Assembly: GCA_024404275.1 (NCBI GenBank)
Contig: JAKSQG010000085.1
Location: 1 to 7,817, forward strand
DNA: 7,817 nt
Direction: 5' to 3'
Source: Clostridia bacterium
GTDB taxonomy: Bacteria; Bacillota; Clostridia; Christensenellales; Aristaeellaceae
Below are positions 1 through 7,202 of the stretch, one piece after another (the stretch's first letter is position 1; the number at the start of each line of letters is the position of its first letter). Below the pieces are notes generated by a model. That model was not told the DNA's origin. It searched no databases and saw only the letters and a program-made list of their open reading frames with translations. The position numbers were made by a program, and so were the translations under genes.

Positions 1-2
1 TG

Positions 3-374
3 GACAGCGACCTGCTGACCGTGATGCAGGCGGTGACGGAAGGAACACTGAACGAGACCGAAGTACGCATCAAGGATGGCAACGCCTGCTGTGTGATCAT
101 GGCCTCCGAAGGCTATCCCGTTTCCTACAAGAAGGGCTTTGAGATCACCATTCCCGAAGAGGAAAAAGCCTGTGTTTATGTGGCGGGCGCCAAACTGGAT
201 AACAACAAACTGCTGACAAGCGGCGGACGCGTACTGGGTGTGACCAAGGTGCGCTCCACGCTGCCGGAAGCCATTGCCGCTGCCTATGAAGCGGTGGATA
301 AAATCAACTTTGAAAACGCGTTCTACCGTCACGATATCGGTCAGCGTGCGCTGAAGGCGAAGGAGATCAACTGA
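3..374 (+). CDS. purD: Phosphoribosylamine--glycine ligase (GAR synthetase), C-terminal part, 5' end outside window
   Basis: PurD joins 5-phosphoribosylamine and glycine with ATP hydrolysis to give glycinamide ribonucleotide, step 2 of cytosolic de novo purine synthesis. The reading frame is already open at base 3, so only the last 123 codons are present. They cover the end of the ATP-grasp region and the GARS C-terminal domain. Family landmarks visible are the CVIMASEGYP stretch, the glycine-rich TSGGRVLGVT segment, and the closing FYRHDIGQRAL, which matches the usual YR-DIG-RAL ending. The natural C-terminus is intact. The TGA stop shares its last base with the ATG of purL, which implies one operon and probable translational coupling. 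The GTG/ATG codons near base 21 are internal codons, not the true start. Identification is by recognised family motifs; no alignment was run. Confidence 0.95.
   Translation, partial: DSDLLTVMQAVTEGTLNETEVRIKDGNACCVIMASEGYPVSYKKGFEITIPEEEKACVYVAGAKLDNNKLLTSGGRVLGVTKVRSTLPEAIAAAYEAVDKINFENAFYRHDIGQRALKAKEIN
360..365 (+). promoter_or_regulatory. Ribosome binding site of purL
   Basis: AAGGAG lies inside the last codons of purD, eight bases before the ATG at 374. This near-perfect Shine-Dalgarno at good spacing fixes the purL start, even though that start overlaps the purD stop by one base. Confidence 0.8.
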
Positions 375-3300
375 TGGTATACAGAATTTTTGTGGAAAAG
401 AAGCCCGGTCTGGCGCAGGAAGCGGCCTCCCTGCTGGCGGATGCCCGCACGCTGCTGGGCATTGAAGGGCTGGAAGAGATCCGTGTTCTGAACCGCTATG
501 ACGCCGAGAACATCACCCCCGAGCTGTTTGAACAGGCGAAGGGCACGGTGTTTTCCGAGCCGCAGCTGGATGATGTCAGTGACAGCATCGACACGACCGG
601 CTATACCTGCTTTGCCGTAGAATATCTGCCCGGTCAGTTTGACCAGCGGGCTGATTCCGCGGCGCAGTGCATTCAGATCATCAGCTGTGCCGAGCGTCCG
701 CTGATCCGCACCGCCAAGGTGTATCTGCTGAGGGGTAGCATCAGCGATGAAGCGCTGACGCAAATTAAGAAGTACGTCATCAACCCCGTGGAAGCCCGTG
801 AAGCTTCCATGGAAAAGCCTGAGACCCTCAAGATCGTGTATGAGCTTCCCACCACCGTCAAAACGCTGGAGGGCTTTACCAAGCTGGAAAGCGCGGAGCT
901 GGCGGATTTTGTCAAGCAGTACGGTCTGGCGATGGATCTGGATGACCTGACCTTCTGCCGTGATTATTTCCGCAGCGAGCATCGCGATCCCACCATCACC
1001 GAGATCCGCATGATCGATACCTACTGGTCCGATCACTGCCGTCATACCACCTTCCTGACCGTCATTGACAATGTCAAGTTTGAGGATGCGCTGCTGCAGA
1101 AGACCTATGAGGAGTATCTGGCGGTGCGCCGTGATCTGGGACGCACCAAACCCATCTGCCTGATGGACCTGGCCACCATTGCCGTCAGAGCCCTCAAAAA
1201 GCAGGGCAAGCTGGATAAGCTGGATGAGAGTGAGGAGATCAACGCCTGCACCGTCAAGATCCAGGTGGAGGCGGACGGCGAAAAGGAAGACTGGCTGCTG
1301 CTGTTCAAAAATGAAACGCACAACCATCCCACCGAGATCGAGCCCTTCGGCGGCGCTGCGACTTGTATCGGCGGTGCCATCCGCGACCCGCTGAGCGGCC
1401 GTGCCTATGTATACGGCGCCATGCGCGTGACGGGTGCTGCCGACCCGCTCAAGCCCATCAATGAGACCATTCCCGGCAAGCTGCCGCAGCGCAAGATCGT
1501 AACGACCGCGGCGGCAGGCTATTCCTCCTACGGCAATCAGATCGGTCTGGCGACCGGCATTGTGGATGAGATCTACCATCCCGGCTATGCCGCCAAGCGT
1601 ATGGAGATCGGTGCGGTCATTGCCGCGGCGCCCCAAAAGAATGTGCGCCGTGAGGTGCCCGCTCCCGGCGATGTGGTCATTCTGCTGGGCGGCTCCACTG
1701 GCCGTGACGGCTGCGGCGGTGCCACCGGCTCTTCCAAATCCCACACCGCGACCTCGTTGGAGACCTGCGGCGCCGAGGTGCAGAAGGGCAACGCTCCCGA
1801 GGAAAGAAAGCTGCAGAGACTGTTCCGCACCCCCGAAGCCTGCCGCATGATCAAGCGCTGCAACGACTTTGGTGCCGGCGGCGTTTCGGTCGCCATCGGT
1901 GAGCTGGCGGATGGTCTGGTCATTGACCTGAACGCCGTGCCCCGCAAGTATGACGGCCTGGATGGCACAGAACTGGCCATCAGTGATAGCCAGGAGCGTA
2001 TGGCGGTCGTTGTTGAAAAAGAGAATGTCGAAGCCTTCCTTGAGCTTGCGAACAGGGAAAACCTGCAGGCCTGCCCCGTGGCCGTGGTGCAGGCGGAGCC
2101 CCGTCTGGTGATGAACTGGAACGGTCGCCGTATCGTTGATCTGAGCCGCGACTTTTTGAACAGCAACGGTGCGGACAAGCACATCTGTGTGGAGCCCGCC
2201 GTGCCCGAAATGGCTCAGAAGAAGGAAGACCGTCCCTTTGCCGAAGCCTACAAGGCACTGGCGGAGGACCTCAATATCTGCTCCAAACGTGGTCTTTCCG
2301 AACGCTTTGACTCCACCATCGGCGCGGGCAGCGTCATGATGCCCTTTGGCGGCAAAAATCAGCTGACTCCCGTGCAGGCCATGGTGCAGAAGATCTCCAT
2401 GGAAAAGAAGCACACGGAAGACTGCTCCCTGATGGCGTTTGGTTACAACCCCTTCATTGCCGAAAAGAGCCCTTATCACGGCGCCTATCTGGCGGTGGTG
2501 GAATCGGTCAGCAAGTTGATCGCCTCCGGTGCCGATTTCAAGGATGTATATCTGACCTTCCAGGAGTATTTTGCCCATCCGGGTCGTGACGGCAAGCGCT
2601 GGGGACAGCCGCTGGCTGCGCTGCTGGGTGCCTTCAAGGCGCAGATGGAGCTGGGCATCGGCGCCATCGGCGGCAAGGACTCCATGAGCGGTACCTTTGA
2701 AAAGCTGGATGTACCGCCCACGCTGGTCTCCTTTGCGGTGACCACCTCTGTGACCGGCCGCATCGTGCCCAATGAGTTCACACAGGCGGGACACAAGCTG
2801 GTACTGGTGAAGCCCGAATACGACGAAAACGGTCTGCCTGTGACCGAAAGCCTGCTGAAGCTGTATGATACCGTGGCGGCGCTGCTGAAGGAAAAGAAGG
2901 CGGTTGCCTGTTACACACCCGGCATGGGCGGTGTGGCCGAAGCGGTGATGAAGATGAGCTTCGGCAACGGCATTGGCTGCCGCTTTGACGACAGCATGAC
3001 GGTCGAAAAGCTCTTCGGCTGGCAGTATGGCGCGTTCCTGCTGGAAATGGCGGAGGATACTGCCATCGGCGAAACGGTGGGCGTGCTGACCGAAGAAAAA
3101 ACGCTGACACACCATGGCGAGACCATCGACCTGTGCGAGCTGCTGGGCGTGTATGAAGATAAGCTGGAAAGCGTGTACAGCTGCAACATCGAAAACAGCG
3201 GCAAGAAGCCCGAAACGCTGAGCTACAAGGTGGAAAACTGGCCCGCTCCCGCAATCAAAACGGCACGCCCCAAGGTGCTGATCCCCGTCTTCCCGGGCAC

Positions 3301-4066
3301 CAACTGCGAGTTTGACAGCGCCCGTGCCGTGCGGGACGCCGGTGCCGAGCCCGAAATCTTTGTCATCAACAACCTGACCGCTGAAGGTGTGACCCGCAGC
3401 ACCGAGCGCTTTGCCGCCCTGCTCAAGGAAAGCCAGATGGTGTTCATTCCCGGCGGCTTCTCCGGCGGTGACGAACCGGACGGCAGCGGCAAGTTTATCA
3501 CGGCTTTCTTCCGCAACGAGGCCATCAAGGAGCGTGTGACCGAGCTGCTGGAGCGCCGCGACGGTCTGGTGTGCGGTATCTGCAACGGCTTCCAGGCGCT
3601 GGTCAAGCTGGGTCTGGTGCCCTTCGGCCGTATCATTGAGACCGATGAGAGCTGCCCCACGCTGACCTTCAACACCATCGGCCGCCATCAGAGCCGCATC
3701 GTGCGCACCCGCGTGGTGAGCAACAAGTCTCCCTGGCTGAGCCTGACGCAGCCCGGTGACATCTTCAATGTGCCCATCAGCCACGGCGAGGGCCGCTTCC
3801 TGGCGGATGAGGCCACCTGCAAGCGCCTGATGGAGAACGGTCAAATCGCCACCCAGTATGTGGATCTGAACGGTGAGGCTACAAACGATGTGCACTTCAA
3901 CCCCAATGACAGCATGTGGGCCATTGAGGGCATCACCTCGCCCGATGGCCGTGTCTTTGGTAAGATGGGTCACAGCGAGCGCATCGGCTCCAACCTGTAC
4001 AAGAATGTGCCCGGCAACTATGACATCCGCATGTTTGAAGCAGCGGTTAAGTATTTCAAGGGCTGA
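374..4066 (+). CDS. purL: Phosphoribosylformylglycinamidine synthase, single-chain (large) form
   Basis: This 1230-residue cytosolic enzyme converts FGAR, glutamine and ATP into FGAM, step 4 of purine synthesis. An N-terminal PurS-like domain is followed by the linker motif SDHCRHTTF (about 219-227). The first AIRS-like ATP-binding half has KNETHNHPTEIEPFGG (from 312), GCGGATGSSKSH (446-457) and FGAGGVSVAIGELADG (from 499). The second half has IGGKDSM (about 766-771). The class I glutamine amidotransferase domain (about 966-1230) has PVFPGTNCEFD, PGGFSGGDE (1026-1034), and a full catalytic triad: nucleophile Cys1070 in GICNGF, then His1200 and Glu1202 in GHSERIG. The length fits the one-polypeptide PurL found in many Clostridia, Bacteroidetes and Proteobacteria rather than the split PurS/PurQ/PurL of Bacillus. 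The start is supported by AAGGAG and the one-base overlap with purD. No in-frame TTA, CTA or TCA codon occurs in the gene. It is the last gene of the pur operon. Confidence 0.98.
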   Translation: MVYRIFVEKKPGLAQEAASLLADARTLLGIEGLEEIRVLNRYDAENITPELFEQAKGTVFSEPQLDDVSDSIDTTGYTCFAVEYLPGQFDQRADSAAQCIQIISCAERPLIRTAKVYLLRGSISDEALTQIKKYVINPVEAREASMEKPETLKIVYELPTTVKTLEGFTKLESAELADFVKQYGLAMDLDDLTFCRDYFRSEHRDPTITEIRMIDTYWSDHCRHTTFLTVIDNVKFEDALLQKTYEEYLAVRRDLGRTKPICLMDLATIAVRALKKQGKLDKLDESEEINACTVKIQVEADGEKEDWLLLFKNETHNHPTEIEPFGGAATCIGGAIRDPLSGRAYVYGAMRVTGAADPLKPINETIPGKLPQRKIVTTAAAGYSSYGNQIGLATGIVDEIYHPGYAAKRMEIGAVIAAAPQKNVRREVPAPGDVVILLGGSTGRDGCGGATGSSKSHTATSLETCGAEVQKGNAPEERKLQRLFRTPEACRMIKRCNDFGAGGVSVAIGELADGLVIDLNAVPRKYDGLDGTELAISDSQERMAVVVEKENVEAFLELANRENLQACPVAVVQAEPRLVMNWNGRRIVDLSRDFLNSNGADKHICVEPAVPEMAQKKEDRPFAEAYKALAEDLNICSKRGLSERFDSTIGAGSVMMPFGGKNQLTPVQAMVQKISMEKKHTEDCSLMAFGYNPFIAEKSPYHGAYLAVVESVSKLIASGADFKDVYLTFQEYFAHPGRDGKRWGQPLAALLGAFKAQMELGIGAIGGKDSMSGTFEKLDVPPTLVSFAVTTSVTGRIVPNEFTQAGHKLVLVKPEYDENGLPVTESLLKLYDTVAALLKEKKAVACYTPGMGGVAEAVMKMSFGNGIGCRFDDSMTVEKLFGWQYGAFLLEMAEDTAIGETVGVLTEEKTLTHHGETIDLCELLGVYEDKLESVYSCNIENSGKKPETLSYKVENWPAPAIKTARPKVLIPVFPGTNCEFDSARAVRDAGAEPEIFVINNLTAEGVTRSTERFAALLKESQMVFIPGGFSGGDEPDGSGKFITAFFRNEAIKERVTELLERRDGLVCGICNGFQALVKLGLVPFGRIIETDESCPTLTFNTIGRHQSRIVRTRVVSNKSPWLSLTQPGDIFNVPISHGEGRFLADEATCKRLMENGQIATQYVDLNGEATNDVHFNPNDSMWAIEGITSPDGRVFGKMGHSERIGSNLYKNVPGNYDIRMFEAAVKYFKG

Positions 4067-4080
4067 TCAATGGATTCCTA

Positions 4081-4112
4081 CCCCCGCGGGCGCAATGCCT
4101 GCGGGGGTTTTT
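4081..4112 (+). terminator. Intrinsic terminator after purL
   Basis: CCCCCGC (4081-4087) pairs with GCGGGGG (4101-4107). Four inner pairs (one of them G-U) extend this to an 11-bp stem with a 5-base GCAAT loop at 4092-4096. TTTTT follows at 4108-4112. It starts 14 bases after the purL stop and acts on the plus strand only, since no T-run follows the stem on the other strand. It should separate the purine operon from trkAH. Confidence 0.93.
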
Positions 4113-4113
4113 G

Positions 4114-4142
4114 TTGCCAAGGGAAAAGGTTTGTGATACAAT
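4114..4142 (+). promoter_or_regulatory. Predicted housekeeping-sigma promoter of trkA-trkH
   Basis: The -35 TTGCCA (4114-4119) and -10 TACAAT (4137-4142) are separated by exactly 17 bases, with a TG extended -10 dinucleotide at 4134-4135. The -35 box sits right behind the T-run of the purL terminator. Transcription should begin near 4149. That leaves an untranslated leader of only about 38 bases, too short for a known potassium- or c-di-AMP-sensing riboswitch, so leader-RNA control of trkA is unlikely. Confidence 0.75.
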
Positions 4143-4174
4143 GCAATTTGTATAACTATCTTTGAAGCTTTTTT

Positions 4175-4180
4175 CGGAGG
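4175..4180 (+). promoter_or_regulatory. Ribosome binding site of trkA
   Basis: CGGAGG lies six bases before the ATG at 4187. A competing ATG at 4183 is only two bases from the site and out of frame, so 4187 is the start. Confidence 0.8.
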
Positions 4181-4186
4181 CAATGA

Positions 4187-5551
4187 ATGCGTATTGTGGT
4201 TGTGGGCTGCGGCAAGGTGGGAAGCACCATTGCCGAGCATCTGTCCGGTGAAGGGCATGACGTCATCGTGGTGGATAATGATGACGCGGCGCTGCAGCGG
4301 TGTGAGGATACGCTGGATGTATTGTGCATCCGCGGCAACGGCGCAAACGCCAAAACGTTAATTGATGCGGGCGTGGACAAGGCGGATATCATTATCGCCG
4401 CCACCGCCAGCGATGAGATCAATATGCTGTGCTGCCTGATCGCCAAGCGGCTGGGCGCGGATTATGCCATGGCGCGCATCCGCACGCCGGAGTACAACGA
4501 CAGCCTGACCCTGTGGCAGCATGATGTGGGCATCGATCAGCCCATCAATCCTGAGCGCGCCACGGCGCTGGAGATCAGCCGTCTGCTGCGCTTCCCCTTC
4601 ACGGGCAATGTCGAATCCTTTGCCAAGGGACGCGTGGAGATGGTGGAATTCCGTGCACAGGCCAATGACATGATGATCGGTCTGCCCCTCAAGGATTTGG
4701 CGCATCATCTGCACGGCATTCCGCGCGTGTTGTACGCTGCGGTGGAGCGGGACGGCAATGTGGTGATTCCCAACGGTGACTTTGTCATCCGTGCGGGGGA
4801 TAAGGTGTATGTGGTGGCCGACATGGTGACCATCACCTCCTATTTCCGCTTCCTGGGTCGCAACGCGTTGAAAGTCAAGAACGTGATGATGCTGGGCGGC
4901 AGCCGCATCAGCTATTATCTGGCCAAGATGCTCATTCCCATGGGCATCCATGTGACCATCATCGAGATCAACGAGAAGGCTGCCACCGCGCTGAGCGAAA
5001 TGCTGCCCGAGGCCAACATTATTCTGGGCGACGGCACCGACCGCGAATTGCTCGAGCAGGAGGGACTCCAGGGCATGGATGCCTTTGTGGCGCTGTGCGA
5101 CCGCGATGAGGAGAACCTGATGACCGGCATGTTCGCTTCCCGTCAGGGCGTGCCCAAGGTGGTGGTTAAAAACAACCGTGTGACCTATAACGAGTTTTTG
5201 ACCGCTATGGATCTGGACAGCGTGCTGAGCCCCAAATCCATTACCTGCGCCAATATCCTGCGCTATGTGCGTGCCCGTGTGAACGGTCAGGGCACCAAGG
5301 TAGAAAAGCTGATCCGCCTCGTGAACGGCAAAGCCGAAGCCCTCGAGTTTATTGCCCGAGAGGGCGACGCCTATGTGGGTGTGCCGCTGCGCGACCTGAC
5401 CACCCGCAAAAACACGCTGGTGGCGGTCATCGTGCATCAGGGGCACGTGATTGTGCCCTTCGGTGATGACCATATCGAAGCGGGAGACAACGTCATTATT
5501 CTGGCCTGCGAGAGCGGCATCGGCGATCTGAACGAGGTGCTGTACAGATGA
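4187..5551 (+). CDS. trkA: Trk system potassium uptake regulatory subunit TrkA
   Basis: TrkA is the cytoplasmic nucleotide-binding ring that gates the TrkH potassium channel in response to NAD(H) and ATP/ADP. The 454 residues fit the double-RCK layout: TrkA_N (about 1-120), TrkA_C (about 145-215), TrkA_N (about 232-350), TrkA_C (about 370-454). The first Rossmann fold is canonical, with VVGCGKVG (Gly7, Gly9, Gly12) and the acidic end of strand 2 at Asp30, as expected for NAD binding. The second fold reads LGGSRIS (236-242): two of the usual glycines are replaced by serine, so its nucleotide binding may differ, although GDGTD and the acidic IIEIN strand remain. I recall similar GGSRI variants in clostridial TrkA proteins. 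The start is set by CGGAGG at 4175-4180 and the GCG-rich core begins at once. The stop overlaps trkH by four bases, so the two are co-transcribed and probably translationally coupled. Confidence 0.95.
   Translation: MRIVVVGCGKVGSTIAEHLSGEGHDVIVVDNDDAALQRCEDTLDVLCIRGNGANAKTLIDAGVDKADIIIAATASDEINMLCCLIAKRLGADYAMARIRTPEYNDSLTLWQHDVGIDQPINPERATALEISRLLRFPFTGNVESFAKGRVEMVEFRAQANDMMIGLPLKDLAHHLHGIPRVLYAAVERDGNVVIPNGDFVIRAGDKVYVVADMVTITSYFRFLGRNALKVKNVMMLGGSRISYYLAKMLIPMGIHVTIIEINEKAATALSEMLPEANIILGDGTDRELLEQEGLQGMDAFVALCDRDEENLMTGMFASRQGVPKVVVKNNRVTYNEFLTAMDLDSVLSPKSITCANILRYVRARVNGQGTKVEKLIRLVNGKAEALEFIAREGDAYVGVPLRDLTTRKNTLVAVIVHQGHVIVPFGDDHIEAGDNVIILACESGIGDLNEVLYR
5534..5539 (+). promoter_or_regulatory. 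Ribosome binding site of trkH inside trkA
   Basis: GAGGTG lies eight bases before the trkH ATG at 5548, within the last codons of trkA. It supports the four-base-overlap start and coupled translation of the two Trk subunits. Confidence 0.6.
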
Positions 5552-6999
5552 ACTGGCGTCTGGTGTTGAGAATGCTGGGCACGATCGTACTGATCGAAGC
5601 GGCGACGATGGTGCCCTCCTGGATCATTGCGCTCATCTACGGCGATGCCGGCGATGCGCGGGCGCTGCTGATCTCCATTGGTCTGATGCTGATCTTTGCT
5701 CTACCGCTGCGTTTTTTGATGCGCCCGAAGGAACGCAATATGCGTGCCCGGGATGGCTTTCTGGTGGTATCCCTCAGCTGGATCGTAATGAGCCTTTTCG
5801 GGGCGCTTCCCTTCTGGATCGGCGGTCTGTTTCACAGCTATGTGGACGCGCTGTTTGAGGCGGTTTCCGGCTTTACCACGACCGGTGCCAGCGTGCTGAC
5901 CGATTTTGAAAACACGCCGCATGGATTGATGTTCTGGCGCAGCTTTACCCACTGGGTGGGCGGCATGGGTGTACTGGTGCTTACACTGGCGCTGCTGCCG
6001 CGGCTGACGGGGCGTACCTCCCATCTGGTCAAGGCGGAAAGCCCGGGACCGAGCCTGTCCAAGGTGGTGCCCAAGATGGGGCAGAGTGCCAAGATCATGT
6101 ACCTGATCTACGCGCTGCTGACGATGATTCAGTTTTTGCTGTTGATGTTGGCGGGCATGAACCCCTATGACGCGGGCATCCATGCGATGGGCACCGCCGG
6201 TACCGGCGGCTTCAGCAATTACGGCGCCAGCGTGGGCGCGTTCAATTCCGTGGCGGTTGATTGGATCATAACGGTATTTATGGTATTGTTCGGCGTCAAT
6301 TTTGCGCTGTTTTACCGGGCGTTGACCGGTCAATGGCGGGAGGCGCTCAAGAGCGAGGAGCTGCACTGGTATTTGTCCCTGCTGGGCATTTCGGTGGCAG
6401 CGGTGACGCTGATCATTCTGCCGCTGTACGGCAATTTCTTTACGGCACTGCGTTACGGCAGCTTCCAGGTGGCGACGATCGTTTCCACTACGGGCTATGC
6501 TACGACGGACTTTAGCCTGTGGCCGCAGGCGGCAAAGGGGATTCTGCTGTGCCTGATGTTTGTGGGCTCCTGCGCCGGGTCGACCGCGGGCGGACTCAAG
6601 ATAGTGCGTGTGGCGCTGCTGTTCAAATCTGCCAAGCGTGAGGTGATGCGCAGCTTTCAGCCCCGTAAGGTCAAGGTAGTGCGTTTTGAGGGGAAGGGCT
6701 GTGACGAAAGCCTGCTTTCCCAGACAATGGTGTTTTTTGTCATCTACATCCTGCTGATGCTGCTGGGCACGCTGCTGCTTTCTTTCGGTGGAAAGTTTGA
6801 CAACGAGACCAATCTGACGGCTGCGTTGAGCTGCATCAGCAATGTGGGTCCCGGCTTTGGCGTGGTAGGACCGGCCGGCAACTATGCGGGCTACGGCGCC
6901 TTTGAAAAGATCGTGCTGTGTGTTCTGATGCTGGCAGGACGACTGGAACTGTTCCCGATGCTGGCACTGTTCCATCCGGAAATCTGGCGGAAGGCGTAA
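5548..6999 (+). CDS. trkH: Trk potassium channel/transporter membrane subunit TrkH
   Basis: TrkH is the integral membrane, dimeric K+-conducting subunit of the Trk system, gated by TrkA. Its 483 residues match the usual family size and are strongly hydrophobic throughout, consistent with an N-terminal helix pair plus four M1-P-M2 repeats. All four pore loops can be read: GFTTTGAS (108-115), TAGTGGFS (216-223), VSTTGYATTDF (312-322) and NVGPGFG (432-438). The filter glycines (Gly113, Gly220, Gly316 and the fourth-loop Gly) are all present. CAGSTAGGLK (342-351) corresponds to the intramembrane gating loop in the third repeat of known TrkH structures. Arg465 in GRLELFP is the conserved arginine of the last repeat. 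The ATG overlaps the trkA stop (ATGA) and a Shine-Dalgarno-like GAGGTG lies at 5534-5539. The ending LFHPEIWRKA is typical, so the gene appears complete and functional. No clear terminator follows it. Confidence 0.96.
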   Translation: MNWRLVLRMLGTIVLIEAATMVPSWIIALIYGDAGDARALLISIGLMLIFALPLRFLMRPKERNMRARDGFLVVSLSWIVMSLFGALPFWIGGLFHSYVDALFEAVSGFTTTGASVLTDFENTPHGLMFWRSFTHWVGGMGVLVLTLALLPRLTGRTSHLVKAESPGPSLSKVVPKMGQSAKIMYLIYALLTMIQFLLLMLAGMNPYDAGIHAMGTAGTGGFSNYGASVGAFNSVAVDWIITVFMVLFGVNFALFYRALTGQWREALKSEELHWYLSLLGISVAAVTLIILPLYGNFFTALRYGSFQVATIVSTTGYATTDFSLWPQAAKGILLCLMFVGSCAGSTAGGLKIVRVALLFKSAKREVMRSFQPRKVKVVRFEGKGCDESLLSQTMVFFVIYILLMLLGTLLLSFGGKFDNETNLTAALSCISNVGPGFGVVGPAGNYAGYGAFEKIVLCVLMLAGRLELFPMLALFHPEIWRKA

Positions 7000-7054
7000 G
7001 CAGTCAACCATCGGAAGGACGGCCGGAAAACGGATGAAAACGCCGAAATTGTAA

Positions 7055-7083
7055 TTGATAAGAAGGCACGGCTGTGCTATAAT
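7055..7083 (+). promoter_or_regulatory. Predicted upstream promoter (P1) of the XpaC-family gene
   Basis: The -35 TTGATA (7055-7060), a 17-base spacer and a perfect TATAAT -10 (7078-7083) are present, with a TG extended -10 at 7075-7076. This is the most consensus-like promoter in the window. Transcription should start near 7090 and give a leader of roughly 113 bases before the ATG at 7203. Confidence 0.8.
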
Positions 7084-7100
7084 AATCGGTGCGTTACAGG

Positions 7101-7128
7101 CACTTTTCAGACACGAAAGTGTATTTTT
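7101..7128 (+). other. Leader hairpin followed by a U-run (possible weak attenuator)
   Basis: Two overlapping dyads can form: CACTTT (7101-7106) with AAAGTG (7116-7121), or ACAC (7111-7114) with GTGT (7119-7122) closed by a GAAA tetraloop. TTTTT follows at 7124-7128. It lies about 10-40 bases downstream of the predicted P1 start, so it would be at the very 5' end of that transcript. The stems are short (4-6 bp) and mostly A-T, so termination would be inefficient at best. An operator-like dyad or chance are alternatives. Confidence 0.3.
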
Positions 7129-7161
7129 CGGGCAAATGTCGTTTCGCGGAAGCGGGCGCAA

Positions 7162-7170
7162 TGCTATGAT
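7162..7170 (+). promoter_or_regulatory. Possible second promoter (P2) of the XpaC-family gene, extended -10 only
   Basis: TGCTATGAT gives an extended -10 (TG at 7162-7163, TATGAT at 7165-7170). At 17 bases upstream the sequence is TTTCGC (7142-7147), which matches a -35 poorly. If used, transcription would begin near 7177, only about 26 bases before the ATG, and would bypass the hairpin at 7101-7128. Confidence 0.35.
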
Positions 7171-7188
7171 GAGGTGTATGAACGCGGA

Positions 7189-7197
7189 AAGGGTGAG
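7189..7197 (+). promoter_or_regulatory. Ribosome binding site of the XpaC-family gene
   Basis: AAGGGTGAG is a fair Shine-Dalgarno match ending five bases before the ATG at 7203. An in-frame TGA at 7194-7196 rules out any earlier in-frame start close by, so ATG 7203 is the likely start. Confidence 0.55.
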
Positions 7198-7202
7198 CGT
7201 GT

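Noticed and set aside
341..3973. A 1210-codon open reading frame on the minus strand opposite purL
   Set aside because: It is in codon register with purL and is explained by the complete absence of TTA, CTA and TCA codons there. Its translation is rich in His, Gln, Gly and Ala with no recognisable domain, while purL is unmistakable on the plus strand.
4143..4186. A riboswitch upstream of trkA (potassium uptake genes are sometimes controlled by c-di-AMP riboswitches)
   Set aside because: The predicted leader is only about 38 bases and shows no structured aptamer. The only stable hairpin nearby is the purL terminator, which lies before the promoter.
4358..5473. A 371-codon minus-strand open frame opposite trkA
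   Set aside because: It has the same codon-register shadow effect, ending exactly at the single TTA codon of trkA at 4358. The composition is His/Gln-rich with no domain.
6973..7036. Inverted repeat CATCCG (6973-6978) and CGGATG (7031-7036) around the trkH stop, considered as a terminator
   Set aside because: The arms are 6 bp with more than 50 bases between them and no T-run follows. It is probably chance in GC-rich sequence, so no terminator is called for trkAH.
7145..7154. Mini-hairpin CGC-GGAA-GCG in the XpaC leader
   Set aside because: Three base pairs are too few to support a functional call.
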